Origin: Ruminococcus sp.
Lineage (GTDB): Bacteria > Bacillota > Clostridia > Oscillospirales > Ruminococcaceae
Assembly (NCBI RefSeq): GCF_016287535.1
Contig: NZ_JAEFAJ010000008.1
Location: 30,685 to 94,684 of the forward strand
Direction: 5' to 3'
Length of the DNA: 64,000 bases
Part shown: positions 18,255-26,839 of the stretch, one piece after another
How the letters are laid out: every line of letters starts with the position of its first letter
Numbering within the stretch: the stretch's first letter is position 1
The notes under the pieces: model-generated
What the model was told of the DNA's origin: nothing
Database searches by the model: none
The model's input: only the letters and a program-made list of their open reading frames with translations
Translations under genes and position numbers: made by a program

Positions 18255-19129
18255 ACTACGAAAACAAAGTGCAGGTCGGCGAAACGGCTCTGAATGTGTA
18301 TACCGAGGGAAGGGGCGCTCTTACCATAGTATTTATGGCAGGAAACGGCGTTACCTGTCCCGTGCTTGAATACAAGCCGGTATACAGGAGAATGTCCGCG
18401 AAATACCGGATAGCCGTAATTGAAAAGGCAGGCTACGGTCTCAGTGACCGTGCAAAAACGCCGAGGACTATCGAAAACCTCGTTTCAGAGGACAGGGAAG
18501 CTCTGCGCATGGCAGGGCTTGAACCGCCTTATGTTCTCGCACCTCACTCCTATTCGGGATTTGAGGCGGTATACTGGGCGAATACCTATCCTGACGAGGT
18601 AAAGGCTGTTCTCAGTATGGATATGGGCGTACCACGGCTTGCAGTATTGCAGGCGGAGGAGATACCTGAGGAAAAGCGGTCAAGGCTCCTTGAAAAGCAG
18701 CATAAACTGCTGAAAAGGATAGCTAAGGACGGCTTGCTTGCAAAGCTCGTAAGAAGCAGGACTGAAAATATATCGGGACTTATGACAGGCAGTGAGCTTA
18801 CTGCCGCGGAAAAGTCGCTGTACCGCAGGCTCTTTTATCAGAATATTGCAAACAGCGAGTATACCGAGGAGTCGCGGCTCATGACTGAAAACGCAAAGAA
18901 GGCTCTTGAAACGGGCAGTCTGAAATGTCCCTGCTGCTGCTTCATCAGCGATATGAAAACTCTTAGCCGGAAGCTGTCATGGCGTCAGGCTGGTCTTGAT
19001 TTTGCGGAGCAATGCGGCGCCGAGGTGCATCTTTCCGATAAGGGCCATACGATGTACGCGTTCATTCCGGACGAGATGTCGGATACATTCAGCAGATTCC
19101 TTGAAGCGCACGGTATAGGCGCTCAGTAA
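18251..19129 (+). CDS. alpha/beta hydrolase inserted in the dcw cluster
   Basis: 292 aa alpha/beta-hydrolase fold. The oxyanion segment FMAGNG is near residue 31; the nucleophile elbow reads APHSYSGFEA (Ser in HSYSG; the usual first Gly of GxSxG is replaced by Pro-His), and the catalytic His is probably in DKGHTMYAF near the C-terminus. No signal peptide, so it acts in the cytoplasm. It overlaps murG by ATGA and is followed by murA after about 50 bases, so it is cotranscribed with cell wall genes, an uncommon neighbour there. Substrate unknown; a lipid, ester or peptide target linked to envelope synthesis would be speculation. Confidence 0.8.
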   Translation: MNYENKVQVGETALNVYTEGRGALTIVFMAGNGVTCPVLEYKPVYRRMSAKYRIAVIEKAGYGLSDRAKTPRTIENLVSEDREALRMAGLEPPYVLAPHSYSGFEAVYWANTYPDEVKAVLSMDMGVPRLAVLQAEEIPEEKRSRLLEKQHKLLKRIAKDGLLAKLVRSRTENISGLMTGSELTAAEKSLYRRLFYQNIANSEYTEESRLMTENAKKALETGSLKCPCCCFISDMKTLSRKLSWRQAGLDFAEQCGAEVHLSDKGHTMYAFIPDEMSDTFSRFLEAHGIGAQ

Positions 19130-19181
19130 CATATTACACCCCCAATGCATACTATACATAAAAATGCTGTGGGGTGGTATA

Positions 19182-20441
19182 ATGCAGAAATTCATAATAA
19201 ACGGAGGCAGACGGCTGAGAGGCGAGCTCGCATTGCAGGGCAGCAAGAACAGCTCGCTGCCCATAATGGCGGCGGCACTTCTGTGCTTCGGCGAATGTAC
19301 GCTGCACAGCTGTCCAGCTCTTACCGATGTATACGCAGCCTCAAGAATACTTAACTTTGTGGGCTGCAAATGCACATTTTCCGACAATACGGCGGTGATA
19401 GACTCATCGGCGGTCGGCAGCACAGCCGTTCCCGAAGGACTTATGCGCGAAATGCGCTCTTCCATTATATTCATGGGGGCTATGCTCGGCAGAACAGGGG
19501 AGTGTACGGTAAGCGTCCCCGGAGGCTGCGAGCTCGGACCGAGACCGATCGATATGCATTTGTCCGCTCTCAGAAAAATGGGGATAGATATCCGCGAAAA
19601 CGGTGGAGATATAATATGCAGAGCTTTCGGCGGCAGAGCAAAGGGCGCAAAGATAAGCCTTGCCTTCCCGTCAGTCGGAGCTACCGAGAATGTGATACTT
19701 GCAGCAGTCACCGCAGAGGGCGAGACAGTCATAAACAATGCGGCGCGTGAGCCGGAGATATGCGATCTTTGCAGCTTCCTCAGAAGGTGCGGAGCAGATA
19801 TCAGCGGAGACGGTGAGAGCCGTATAATTATAAACGGAAAAAAACAGCTTCACGGCTGTGAATATACAATAATGCCCGACAGAATAGCCGGAGCGACATA
19901 TCTCTCAATGGCAGCAGCCACAAAGGGAGAGATAATACTTACAAATGCCTGCGTTCCGGAAATGGAGCCGTTCATTTCTGTGCTTGAGCAGACAGGATGC
20001 AGTATCTATACATCTGAAAACAGGATATATATGCGCAGCGGTACACGCCTCAGAGCCGTAAGGGACAGGATAAGGACAATGCCTCATCCTGGATTTCCCA
20101 CAGACGCGCAGGCTGTACTCATGGCTGCACTGACAGCAGCGGACGGTACCAGCGTCTTTGAGGAAAACATCTTCGACTGCCGTTACCGGCATACGGACGC
20201 TCTTTTGAAAATGGGAGCGGATATACAGGTGCTGGGCAAGGTCGCCGTTGTGAAGGGCGTTGAAAAACTGCACGGAGCAAATGTGGAAGCAACTGATCTG
20301 CGCGGCGGAGCTGCAATGGCTGTTGCGGCGCTTTGTGCTGAAGGATGTTCAGAGATCACAAAGATCTGTCATATCGACAGAGGATATGAAAAAATGGAAG
20401 AAGCCGTAAGACTCCTCGGTGGCGAAATGCGCAGGAGCTGA
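19182..20441 (+). CDS. murA: UDP-GlcNAc 1-carboxyvinyltransferase MurA
   Basis: First committed step of peptidoglycan synthesis, adding enolpyruvate to UDP-GlcNAc. 419 aa from ATG 19182, giving the family-typical MQKFIINGG start; the in-frame ATG at 19164 would add six atypical residues. The substrate loop reads GSKNSSLPIMAA, and the catalytic Cys is in VPGGCELGPRPIDMH. Cys at this position predicts fosfomycin sensitivity. The RMPHPGFPTD-like motif appears as TMPHPGFPTDAQ. Located between the hydrolase gene and ftsQ. Confidence 0.95.
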   Translation: MQKFIINGGRRLRGELALQGSKNSSLPIMAAALLCFGECTLHSCPALTDVYAASRILNFVGCKCTFSDNTAVIDSSAVGSTAVPEGLMREMRSSIIFMGAMLGRTGECTVSVPGGCELGPRPIDMHLSALRKMGIDIRENGGDIICRAFGGRAKGAKISLAFPSVGATENVILAAVTAEGETVINNAAREPEICDLCSFLRRCGADISGDGESRIIINGKKQLHGCEYTIMPDRIAGATYLSMAAATKGEIILTNACVPEMEPFISVLEQTGCSIYTSENRIYMRSGTRLRAVRDRIRTMPHPGFPTDAQAVLMAALTAADGTSVFEENIFDCRYRHTDALLKMGADIQVLGKVAVVKGVEKLHGANVEATDLRGGAAMAVAALCAEGCSEITKICHIDRGYEKMEEAVRLLGGEMRRS

Positions 20442-20463
20442 GGCGGAAAGATATGGAGAAAGT

Positions 20464-21681
20464 ATGAAAGACGTCGAAAAAACCAGTGTTGAAAGGCAGA
20501 ACAGCCGCAAAAGAATAAGAAGGCGGCAGAGATGGACCAATGTCTATGGTCTTGTAGTTTTACTCCTTGTTCTGACCATAGGTATAACAATAAGCTATAC
20601 CTTCCTTTTCAATATCAGCGAGATACGTGTTACGGGTGAGTCGGATATGTATTCTGCGGAGGACATAGTTGCTGCTTCGGGTATAAATGAGGGCGATAAC
20701 CTTCTGAGACTCGACTGCAAAAAGAGCGCAAACCGCATACTCGATGAACTTCTGTATGTGGAGACCGCAGAAGTGAAGAGAAAGTTCCCGTCGTCCCTTG
20801 AGATCTCGGTAACACGCTGCATACCTGCTTTCAATGTGAATTACGGCAGCGGTACTCTCCTTGTTAGCAAAAAAGGAAAGATACTTGCCGATAACGGGTT
20901 TATAACCGATGGGCTCCCGATAATATACGGGCTGGATCCTTCAGAGAAAAATCCGGGAAAGATCATCGCTTCGGACAATAAGCACAAGAATGAGGCCTTC
21001 AGCGAGCTAATTGCAAGTATCGTAAAAATGGGCGATGAAAAGATAATGACAGTGGATATGAGCGACGAACACGCTATTGTCGTGAAATACAAGAATGAAA
21101 TGATATTCAAGATGGGCAACTGGAACGATGTGGAATACAAGCTGAAGCTTGCCGAAAATGTTATGAATCAGGACGACGTCAGAGGCAAAAAAGGCTATCT
21201 TACCATGATCGGCACCAATGAGATCGGTTTCAGGATAACCGATGGCCCTGTTATCGTTCCGGGGGCGTCCGAAACTACTACCGCAGCAGTCACCGATGAA
21301 TACGGCAATCCTATCAAGGGTGAGCGTGATCCTAAACAGGAAGCACTCTTCGAGGAAGCTAACAACAAGCGTAAAACAGAAAATCAGACAACTACATCTT
21401 ATTATTCCGGTTACACCGGCGATCAGTGGTCCGATAACAGCGGAAGCCAGTGGACGGACAACAGCGGAAGCCAGTGGACGGACAACAGCGGAAGCCAGTG
21501 GACGGATAACAGCGGCAGTCAGTGGTCCGATAACAGCGATAATCAGTGGTCGGACAACAATTACGGCAGCTCTGTGAGCGAAACTCAGTGGAGCGGCGAC
21601 AGCAGCAGCGATTATGGCACCGTGACAACGGATAACAGCGGTTATACCGACAACAGCGGCGTTCAGGACGCTCAGTGGTAA
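20464..21681 (+). CDS. ftsQ: division protein FtsQ/DivIB with an unusual repeat tail
   Basis: 405 aa from ATG 20464, 5 bases after GGAG. A basic cytoplasmic tail (RKRIRRRQRW) precedes one membrane segment (about residues 25-48) and a POTRA domain starting FNISEIRVTGESDMYSAEDI, followed by the beta domain. This is FtsQ/DivIB, the scaffold for FtsL and FtsB/DivIC. The last 80 or so residues are odd: an 8-residue unit of the type SQWTDNSG repeated six times and then a Ser/Asp/Gly/Thr-rich end, all outside the membrane. An in-frame GTG at 20419 lies inside murA and has no ribosome site. Confidence 0.88.
   Translation: MKDVEKTSVERQNSRKRIRRRQRWTNVYGLVVLLLVLTIGITISYTFLFNISEIRVTGESDMYSAEDIVAASGINEGDNLLRLDCKKSANRILDELLYVETAEVKRKFPSSLEISVTRCIPAFNVNYGSGTLLVSKKGKILADNGFITDGLPIIYGLDPSEKNPGKIIASDNKHKNEAFSELIASIVKMGDEKIMTVDMSDEHAIVVKYKNEMIFKMGNWNDVEYKLKLAENVMNQDDVRGKKGYLTMIGTNEIGFRITDGPVIVPGASETTTAAVTDEYGNPIKGERDPKQEALFEEANNKRKTENQTTTSYYSGYTGDQWSDNSGSQWTDNSGSQWTDNSGSQWTDNSGSQWSDNSDNQWSDNNYGSSVSETQWSGDSSSDYGTVTTDNSGYTDNSGVQDAQW
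21424..21567 (+). repeat. six 24-bp tandem repeats in the ftsQ tail
   Basis: Units begin at 21424, 21448, 21472, 21496, 21520 and 21544. Units 2-4 are nearly identical in DNA (starting CAGTGGACGGA), the outer ones diverged. They encode QWxDNSGS repeats. The near-identity suggests recent slippage expansion. Confidence 0.85.
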
Positions 21682-21765
21682 AGGATTCTCCTATGTACAA
21701 AACGCTGTGTTTTCAATATGCGTTCTTGTTGAATTCGCCGAAAATAAAAAATGTTTAATTAGGAC

Positions 21766-21794
21766 TTGAAAAAAGTGCTTTTATATGCTAAAAT
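21766..21794 (+). promoter_or_regulatory. ftsZ promoter
   Basis: TTGAAA (21766-21771), 17 bases, then TAAAAT (21789-21794) with an extended -10 TGC in front. It matches the mraZ promoter core and gives ftsZ its own transcription about 70 bases above the start codon. Confidence 0.72.
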
Positions 21795-21868
21795 ATAAAG
21801 TGTATTTATAGATTAATATATAAATTTAGATGAATTAAAGGATAATATAAATAGTAGGAGGAGTTCAA

Positions 21869-23017
21869 ATGTCAGATTTCAATTACGAGGAAACACTCGA
21901 ACCCGATGTTAACATTAAGGTCATCGGTGTTGGCGGCGGTGGTGGAAACGCCGTAAACTGCATGGTAGATTCGGGTGTCAATAATATAGAATATATCGCA
22001 ATAAATACTGATGCCAAGGCTCTCAACAAGTCCAAGGCCACTACAAGGATACCGATCGGCGCAAAGCTCACAAAGGGCAGAGGCGCAGGCAACAAGCCTG
22101 AGATCGGTCAGCGCAGTGCCGAGGAGAACCGCGACGAGATCGAGACACACCTCAAGGGTGCTGACATGATCTTCATTACTGCCGGTATGGGCGGCGGTAC
22201 AGGTACAGGAGCTGCTCCCGTAGTTGCAAAGATCGCAAAGGAAATGGATATCCTCACAGTTGCAGTCGTTACAAAGCCATTCCTCTTCGAGAGAGAGCAG
22301 AAAATGGCTCAGGCTGAAAGAGGCATCGCCGAACTCAGAAAGTATGTTGACTCCCTTATTGTTATCCCTAATGAAAGACTTCTCGTGGGCCTCGACAAGC
22401 CCCTTACAATGCTACAGTCATTTGCTCTGTCAGATGACGTGCTCAAGACAGGTGTAAAGAGCATCTCCGACCTCATCGTTGAGGAAGGATATATCAACCT
22501 TGACTTCGCCGATGTTTCCACTATCATGAGAAACGCAGGCTACGCTCATATGGCTATCGGTCACGGTACAGGCAAGGACAAGGCAAGAGACGCTGCAAAC
22601 GCAGTTATCTCCAGCCCGCTTCTCGAAACATCTATCTCAGGCGCAAAGAGACTCCTTATCAATATCGCTATGTCTGAGGATATCCTTTCATCCGATGTTG
22701 ACGCAGCTACAAAGATGATCACAGATACAGCTGCTGACGGAGTTGAGTTCATCTTCGGTACAGCATTCAAGGAAGATATGCAGGATGAGATGACTATCAC
22801 AGTTATCGCTGCAGGCTTTGATGATATGGATTCTGCAAATGACGCGGCTGTTGCTGCAGCAAACGCAGATGAGACACATGAGGACGATATCATTCCGATC
22901 GACAATCCTCTTATTGACGGACTTGGCTTCGGCGCACCGAGCAGTGCTCCGAGACCGGCTTCAACAGCAAATCAGGATTACGATCTTGACGACATCTTCA
23001 AGATGCTCGGCAACTAA
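21869..23017 (+). CDS. ftsZ: cell division GTPase FtsZ
   Basis: 382 aa tubulin homologue forming the Z ring. Gly-rich start [14 protein letters not shown] at 17-30, the tubulin signature GGGTGTG at 108-114, and the [14 protein letters not shown] T7 region as [15 protein letters not shown]. The C-terminal linker is Ala/Asp-rich and ends in DDIFKMLGN, a plausible partner-binding peptide. Strong AGGAGGAG ribosome site. ftsA is not next to it. Followed by a clear terminator at 23028. Confidence 0.98.
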   Translation: MSDFNYEETLEPDVNIKVIGVGGGGGNAVNCMVDSGVNNIEYIAINTDAKALNKSKATTRIPIGAKLTKGRGAGNKPEIGQRSAEENRDEIETHLKGADMIFITAGMGGGTGTGAAPVVAKIAKEMDILTVAVVTKPFLFEREQKMAQAERGIAELRKYVDSLIVIPNERLLVGLDKPLTMLQSFALSDDVLKTGVKSISDLIVEEGYINLDFADVSTIMRNAGYAHMAIGHGTGKDKARDAANAVISSPLLETSISGAKRLLINIAMSEDILSSDVDAATKMITDTAADGVEFIFGTAFKEDMQDEMTITVIAAGFDDMDSANDAAVAAANADETHEDDIIPIDNPLIDGLGFGAPSSAPRPASTANQDYDLDDIFKMLGN

Positions 23018-23027
23018 CAGATATATA

Positions 23028-23057
23028 AAGCGGTTCGTTATGAACCGCTTTTGTTTT
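23028..23057 (+). terminator. ftsZ terminator
   Basis: AAGCGGTTC (23028-23036) pairs with GAACCGCTT (23042-23050) around GTTAT, followed by TTGTTTT. Confidence 0.85.
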
Positions 23058-23216
23058 ATGCGGAGAAAGCCGCAGAATGGCTTGAGATCTGCTTGCCAAA
23101 TGATTTTGACAGCGTATTTTCGAGGTCTGCAAAAGACTTTTGGTTGAAAAGATATGCCGTGTCTGCTATGATGAGTTCAGACAAGGGAAGTACCCTTGCG
23201 GAAAGGAGTGGAACGT

Positions 23217-23834
23217 ATGGAACTGAGCAACAGGATAAAGGAACTGAGAACTGAAAAGGGCTGGTCGCAGGAGGTACTGGCACAGCGCGCGTATGTCAGC
23301 CGTCAGACCATATCCAACTGGGAGACAGAAAGGAGTTATCCCGACGTACACAGTCTGCTTATCCTCAGTGACCTTTTCGGCGTTTCTCTCGATGAACTTA
23401 TCAAAGGAGATGTTGATACTATGAAAGAAACGATTAACAGGAATGACGGGAAGGAAATGAAAAAGCTTTATAATCTTGCAGGTTTAGAAATGCTTGCAGG
23501 GTTGGCATCAGGGGTGCTCGCTTCTGTATTGAATGCCGAGCCGCTGAGAATGTTATGTGCGGTACTTACAGGAGTGTTTCTGACAGCCGATTTTATAACA
23601 TTCCGCAGAATGGGGCAGATGCAGGAGGAGCACGATGTTCAGACATACCGCGAGGTCATTGCTTTCATGAACGGCGAAACTCTCGATGAGATCGAAAAAG
23701 CCGCGGAGCTTGAAAAGCGGAAGGTACTGAAGAAGAAACGCATTCTGGCTTTGGTTTTGATCCTGGGTATAGGTGTGGCGATCGAAATTATCATTTTTTC
23801 GGTTTTATTATTGATAAGCCGCGGATATATCTGA
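23217..23834 (+). CDS. XRE-family regulator with membrane segments
   Basis: 205 aa. An N-terminal Cro/CI helix-turn-helix (about residues 1-60: NRIKELRTEKGWSQEVLAQR, then VSRQTISNWE) is joined to a C-terminal part with three hydrophobic segments, two near residues 90-125 and one at about 180-202. Membrane-bound XRE regulators of this layout are common in Firmicutes and often sense envelope or peptide stress. ATG 23217 is 8 bases after AAAGGAG; an upstream TTG in frame overlaps that site. Stands alone between two terminators, so target genes are unknown. Confidence 0.8.
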   Translation: MELSNRIKELRTEKGWSQEVLAQRAYVSRQTISNWETERSYPDVHSLLILSDLFGVSLDELIKGDVDTMKETINRNDGKEMKKLYNLAGLEMLAGLASGVLASVLNAEPLRMLCAVLTGVFLTADFITFRRMGQMQEEHDVQTYREVIAFMNGETLDEIEKAAELEKRKVLKKKRILALVLILGIGVAIEIIIFSVLLLISRGYI

Positions 23835-23849
23835 ACCTGAAGCGTGAGG

Positions 23850-23867
23850 AGCCCTTCGGGCTTTTTA
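23850..23867 (+). terminator. short rho-independent terminator
   Basis: AGCCC (23850-23854), loop TTC, GGGCT (23858-23862), then TTTT. Confidence 0.65.
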
Positions 23868-24045
23868 CTTGATGTTTATAAAAGCACATTTTGTATAGCT
23901 TTTGTATTTCCAAACTGTAACTAAATATATTTTTATAACGCATAAAAGTAAAGACATTGACTCTAAAATATCAAATGAGCAGTTTTTACTGCATTTTTAT
24001 AGTAAATTGCACTAAAATCAATTCAAATTTTCTACATTTCAATAG

Positions 24046-24074
24046 TTGAAATAATATAATAAATATGTTATAAT
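24046..24074 (+). promoter_or_regulatory. promoter for the DivIVA-like gene
   Basis: TTGAAA (24046-24051), 17-base spacer, TATAAT (24069-24074). The rest of the 390-base gap after 23834 is AT-rich with no ORF. A leader of about 145 bases follows; it ends in a 7-bp hairpin CCTCGGT/ACCGAGG (24195-24211) just before the ribosome site GGAACGGAG. Confidence 0.75.
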
Positions 24075-24226
24075 TTACATAAGGCAAAATCATCAGAACC
24101 TGTATTCATGGACTGTGAAGGCTTTTTTATATGCAATATCACTAACTCCGCCTTCATAGCGCTCGAATATGGGTTCTTATTCCTTAATTTTTTACCTCGG
24201 TCTGACCGAGGGGAACGGAGAGTACC

Positions 24227-25690
24227 ATGAGCGAACCAACACCAACCGTATTAAGAGAGACCAAGATCGGTCAGAAGGGCTTTATCAAAGAGGACGTTAT
24301 CACATACCTCGACGAACTCAATTCAAAGATAGTTGCCCTTGAAGAAGAAAATAAGGCGTTAAAGGATAAAGGAGGACAGGCTGACCCTGAAGAGATCAAC
24401 AGGCTCAAAGGTCAGGTAGAGAACCTCCAGGAGAAGCTCAATACCTCCAATAATGCTCTCAGAGCTGCGAAAAAGGAAAATGAAGAGCTTCAGAATACGA
24501 TCACACAGCTCAAGGCTTCGGGCGGCGGACAGCAGGCTGCTGCTGCTCTGGAGGCTGCCAAGAAGGAAATAGATACACTCAAGGAAAAGCTCAAGGCCGC
24601 AGAACAGAAGGCTGCTGCAGGTGCTGCTAATCCGCAGGCAAATGCACAGACAACAGCTGCTCTTGAAGCTGCCAAGAAGGAAATAGAGGATCTCAGGAAC
24701 AGGCTCAGAGCTGCTGAGCAGAAGGCTGCCGCAGGCGCTGCTGCCGGCGGAGCTGCTGACGGTGAGCTTGCTAAGGTTAAGCAGGAGCTCGCCAAGATCA
24801 CTGATGAGCTCAACGCCAAGAAGAAGGAGATCGCTGATATCACCGGCAAGCTCGACGCCAAGACCAAGGAGGCTGCTGACGCGGTTGCCGCTAAGGACGC
24901 TGAGATCAAAAAGCTCAACGACGAGATCACAGATCTCAAGGAGAACGCTGCTCCTACATTCGATATGGGCGCTCTCTTCACAGAAGCTCAGAAGAATGTA
25001 ACTCAGATCCAGAACAAGGCCAAGAGAGACGCTGAGGCGGTTACCAAGGAAGCTAACGACAAGGCTGCTCAGGTCCTCAAGGACGCTAATATCGAAGCTG
25101 AAAAGGCTGTTGCAAATGCAAATGTTGCTGCTGAGGCCTGCATCAAGGAAGCTAACGATCAGGCTCGCAATACAGTAAATGAAGCTAATTCACACGCTGA
25201 TAAGGTAAACGCGATGTCAAAGACTGTACGCGAAATGCTCCTCACAGAGATCGAGAGCATCAACAGCAAGTTCACAGATATCGCTTCTGTACTCAATAAC
25301 CTTACAGGTCAGTGCTCCGGCAGAATGAACGACGCTCAGAATATCATCAGCGAAGCTCGCAAGGCTGTAGACGTTCAGAAGAACGACGGCGTTGTCAAGA
25401 GAGCTGATCCTCCGAGAGCTGAATTCAAGCCCCTGAAGGCTCCTAAGGCTGATATTTCCGAACTCCCTTCAGCTAAGGTGAACGAGGTAAAGTCTGATGA
25501 CAGCTTCAACAGGAACAACAACAATAACAACAATAATAAGCCGGCACAGCCCAGCGCTAATCAGGCAAGTGTTCAGAACCAGCAGAATAAGCCTGTACAG
25601 AACGGCAACAAGAGCGCTAACTTCAATTTTGATATGGCTGAGCTCCTGAAGGCTGCTGAGGAAGAAGCTGCCAAGGACGGCGAAAACTAA
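24227..25690 (+). CDS. DivIVA-like coiled-coil protein
   Basis: 487 aa. The first 50 residues (GQKGFIKEDVITYLDELNSK) match the DivIVA N-terminal pattern that binds curved membrane. Residues of about 35-250 are long heptad coiled coil containing two near-copies of an ALEAAKKEI-KLKAAEQKAAAGAA segment, apparently a tandem duplication. A second helical region with Glu/Ala-rich repeats follows at about 260-380, and the end is low complexity: an Asn run near 430 and Gln/Asn-rich stretches. DivIVA family proteins organise poles, septum or wall growth; this fits its place just after ftsZ. The function of the Asn-rich tail is unknown. Confidence 0.75.
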   Translation: MSEPTPTVLRETKIGQKGFIKEDVITYLDELNSKIVALEEENKALKDKGGQADPEEINRLKGQVENLQEKLNTSNNALRAAKKENEELQNTITQLKASGGGQQAAAALEAAKKEIDTLKEKLKAAEQKAAAGAANPQANAQTTAALEAAKKEIEDLRNRLRAAEQKAAAGAAAGGAADGELAKVKQELAKITDELNAKKKEIADITGKLDAKTKEAADAVAAKDAEIKKLNDEITDLKENAAPTFDMGALFTEAQKNVTQIQNKAKRDAEAVTKEANDKAAQVLKDANIEAEKAVANANVAAEACIKEANDQARNTVNEANSHADKVNAMSKTVREMLLTEIESINSKFTDIASVLNNLTGQCSGRMNDAQNIISEARKAVDVQKNDGVVKRADPPRAEFKPLKAPKADISELPSAKVNEVKSDDSFNRNNNNNNNNKPAQPSANQASVQNQQNKPVQNGNKSANFNFDMAELLKAAEEEAAKDGEN

Positions 25691-25702
25691 GAGAATATCT
25701 GT

Positions 25703-25731
25703 CCGTTTCCCCGGCAGGTCCGGGGGAACGG
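25703..25731 (+). terminator. 12-bp GC hairpin between the DivIVA-like and sigma genes
   Basis: CCGTTTCCCCGG (25703-25714) pairs with CCGGGGGAACGG (25720-25731), one G-U pair, 5-base loop. No T-run follows, so it could be a partial terminator or an RNA end protector; transcription may continue into the sigma gene. Confidence 0.5.
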
Positions 25732-25743
25732 ATAATAAACATA

Positions 25744-26367
25744 TTGATCGGATATGCAGATTGTTGGGTGGATATCTTGCTTGATTTGGATTTCAATTTG
25801 AATGAACTTAACAGTAAAACTGATGAGGAGCTTGCCGTTCTCGGCAAGACAGACAAAACAGCCGCTGCTGTTCTTGTATCACGTTTTTCAAAGCTTGTTT
25901 TTATTAAATCAGAAATTTATGCAAACTCCGAGACCGACAGCGATGACCTGCATCAAGAGGGTATGATCAGTCTGCTTAAAGCTATCGAAGCCTTTGACAT
26001 ACGAAAAGGGGTGAAGTTCTCTACATTTGCGGAGGTGTGTATCACCAACCGTATGAGAACAGTGTCAAAAAAGTCCGTAAGGGACCTCAGCTTTGCCGAG
26101 AGGATAGACAGCGACGAGGCAGCAGATGTACTGTCTGTGGAGGAAACTCCGGAAAGTATATATTTTTATAAGGAATTCTTTTCCGAGCTTTGGAAGGATA
26201 TATGTTCTGTTCTTTCACTTACTGAGCTGAATGTCCTTACGCTCTGCGTACAGGGGCTCAGTTACAAGGATACTGCGGAAAAGCTGGGGATGACCGAGAA
26301 ATCAGTCGATAATGCAATGCAGCGTGCAAGAAAGAAAATACGTGCGCTTATGCATGACACAAATTGA
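25744..26367 (+). CDS. sigma-70 family RNA polymerase sigma factor
   Basis: About 200 aa with region 2 (DLHQEGMISLLKAIEAFDI, then KFSTFAEVCITNRM) and region 4 at the C-terminus (LNVLTLCVQGLSYKDTAEKLG helix-turn-helix). The QEG..GL..AI..FD pattern resembles the SigH/sporulation-like group rather than ECF factors. The start is uncertain: TTG at 25744 is used here, but TTG at 25777 sits 6 bases after GGTGG and gives a more typical N-terminus. No anti-sigma gene is adjacent. The tRNA-like element begins five bases after its stop codon. Confidence 0.82.
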   Translation: MIGYADCWVDILLDLDFNLNELNSKTDEELAVLGKTDKTAAAVLVSRFSKLVFIKSEIYANSETDSDDLHQEGMISLLKAIEAFDIRKGVKFSTFAEVCITNRMRTVSKKSVRDLSFAERIDSDEAADVLSVEETPESIYFYKEFFSELWKDICSVLSLTELNVLTLCVQGLSYKDTAEKLGMTEKSVDNAMQRARKKIRALMHDTN

Positions 26368-26371
26368 ATAT

Positions 26372-26437
26372 GACCGTGTAGCTCAAGCCAGCAGAGCGTT
26401 GTTTTACAAAGATGTGGGTGGAAATCCAACCGTGGTC
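26372..26437 (+). ncRNA. tRNA-like element of 66 bases, not a canonical tRNA
   Basis: GACCGTG (26372-26378) pairs with CGTGGTC (26431-26437), 7 bp with two G-U pairs. TA and then a D-arm GCTC/GAGC (26381-26384, 26394-26397) follow, and a T-arm GTGGG/CCAAC with a 7-base loop TGGAAAT (26414-26430). Only 16 bases remain between the D- and T-arms; a normal tRNA needs about 23, so no 5-bp anticodon stem plus variable loop can form (only TTGT/ACAA). It could be a decayed tRNA, or a tRNA mimic in the leader of the zinc-ribbon gene that starts 28 bases later. Confidence 0.5.
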
Positions 26438-26464
26438 GAAAAAAATTAAGCGAGGTATAGTACT

Positions 26465-26740
26465 ATGTACGAAGACAAGACATTAGTTTGCAAGGATTGC
26501 GGAAACGAGTTCATTTTCTCCGCAGGCGAGCAGGAATTTTATGCAGAGAAAGGTTTCGTTAACGAGCCACAGAGATGCAAATCATGTCGTGACGCAAGAA
26601 AGAACGCAGGCAAGGCTGAGCGTGTAATGTACACAGCGGTTTGCGCATCATGCGGCGGCGAAGCAAAGGTTCCTTTCGAGCCGAAGGAAGGAAGAGCAGT
26701 TTATTGCAGCGATTGCTTCGCAAAGATGAACGAGGCATAA
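26465..26740 (+). CDS. small zinc-ribbon protein with two treble-type zinc sites
   Basis: 91 aa with four CxxC pairs: CKDCG, CKSCR, CASCGG and CSDCF, enough for two structural zinc ions. The first half (LVCKDCGNEFIFSAGEQEFY) resembles a zinc-ribbon domain found in many clostridial small proteins of unknown role; the second half resembles CxxC-CxxC proteins with an RNA or DNA link. No enzymatic motif is seen. A hairpin terminator follows at 26754, so with the tRNA-like element it forms its own short transcript. Confidence 0.8.
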   Translation: MYEDKTLVCKDCGNEFIFSAGEQEFYAEKGFVNEPQRCKSCRDARKNAGKAERVMYTAVCASCGGEAKVPFEPKEGRAVYCSDCFAKMNEA

Positions 26741-26753
26741 TTTATGAGACCGA

Positions 26754-26786
26754 AAGCACAGTCGGAAACGGCTGTGCTTGGTTTTG
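26754..26786 (+). terminator. terminator after the zinc-ribbon gene
   Basis: AAGCACAGTC (26754-26763) pairs with GGCTGTGCTT (26770-26779) around GGAAAC, with GGTTTTG after it. Confidence 0.65.
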
Positions 26787-26839
26787 TTTATGCGTACTGC
26801 TGTGCAGTGCGCTATTTTTAGTATGGATGAGGTGCAGTA

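Noticed and set aside
21424..21567. Regular 24-bp repeats as a possible CRISPR array
   Set aside because: Units are contiguous with no spacers, keep the reading frame of ftsQ and encode QWxDNSGS.
26372..26437. A functional tRNA gene
   Set aside because: The region between the D- and T-arms is 16 bases, too short for an anticodon arm plus variable loop, so only a tRNA-like call is justified.
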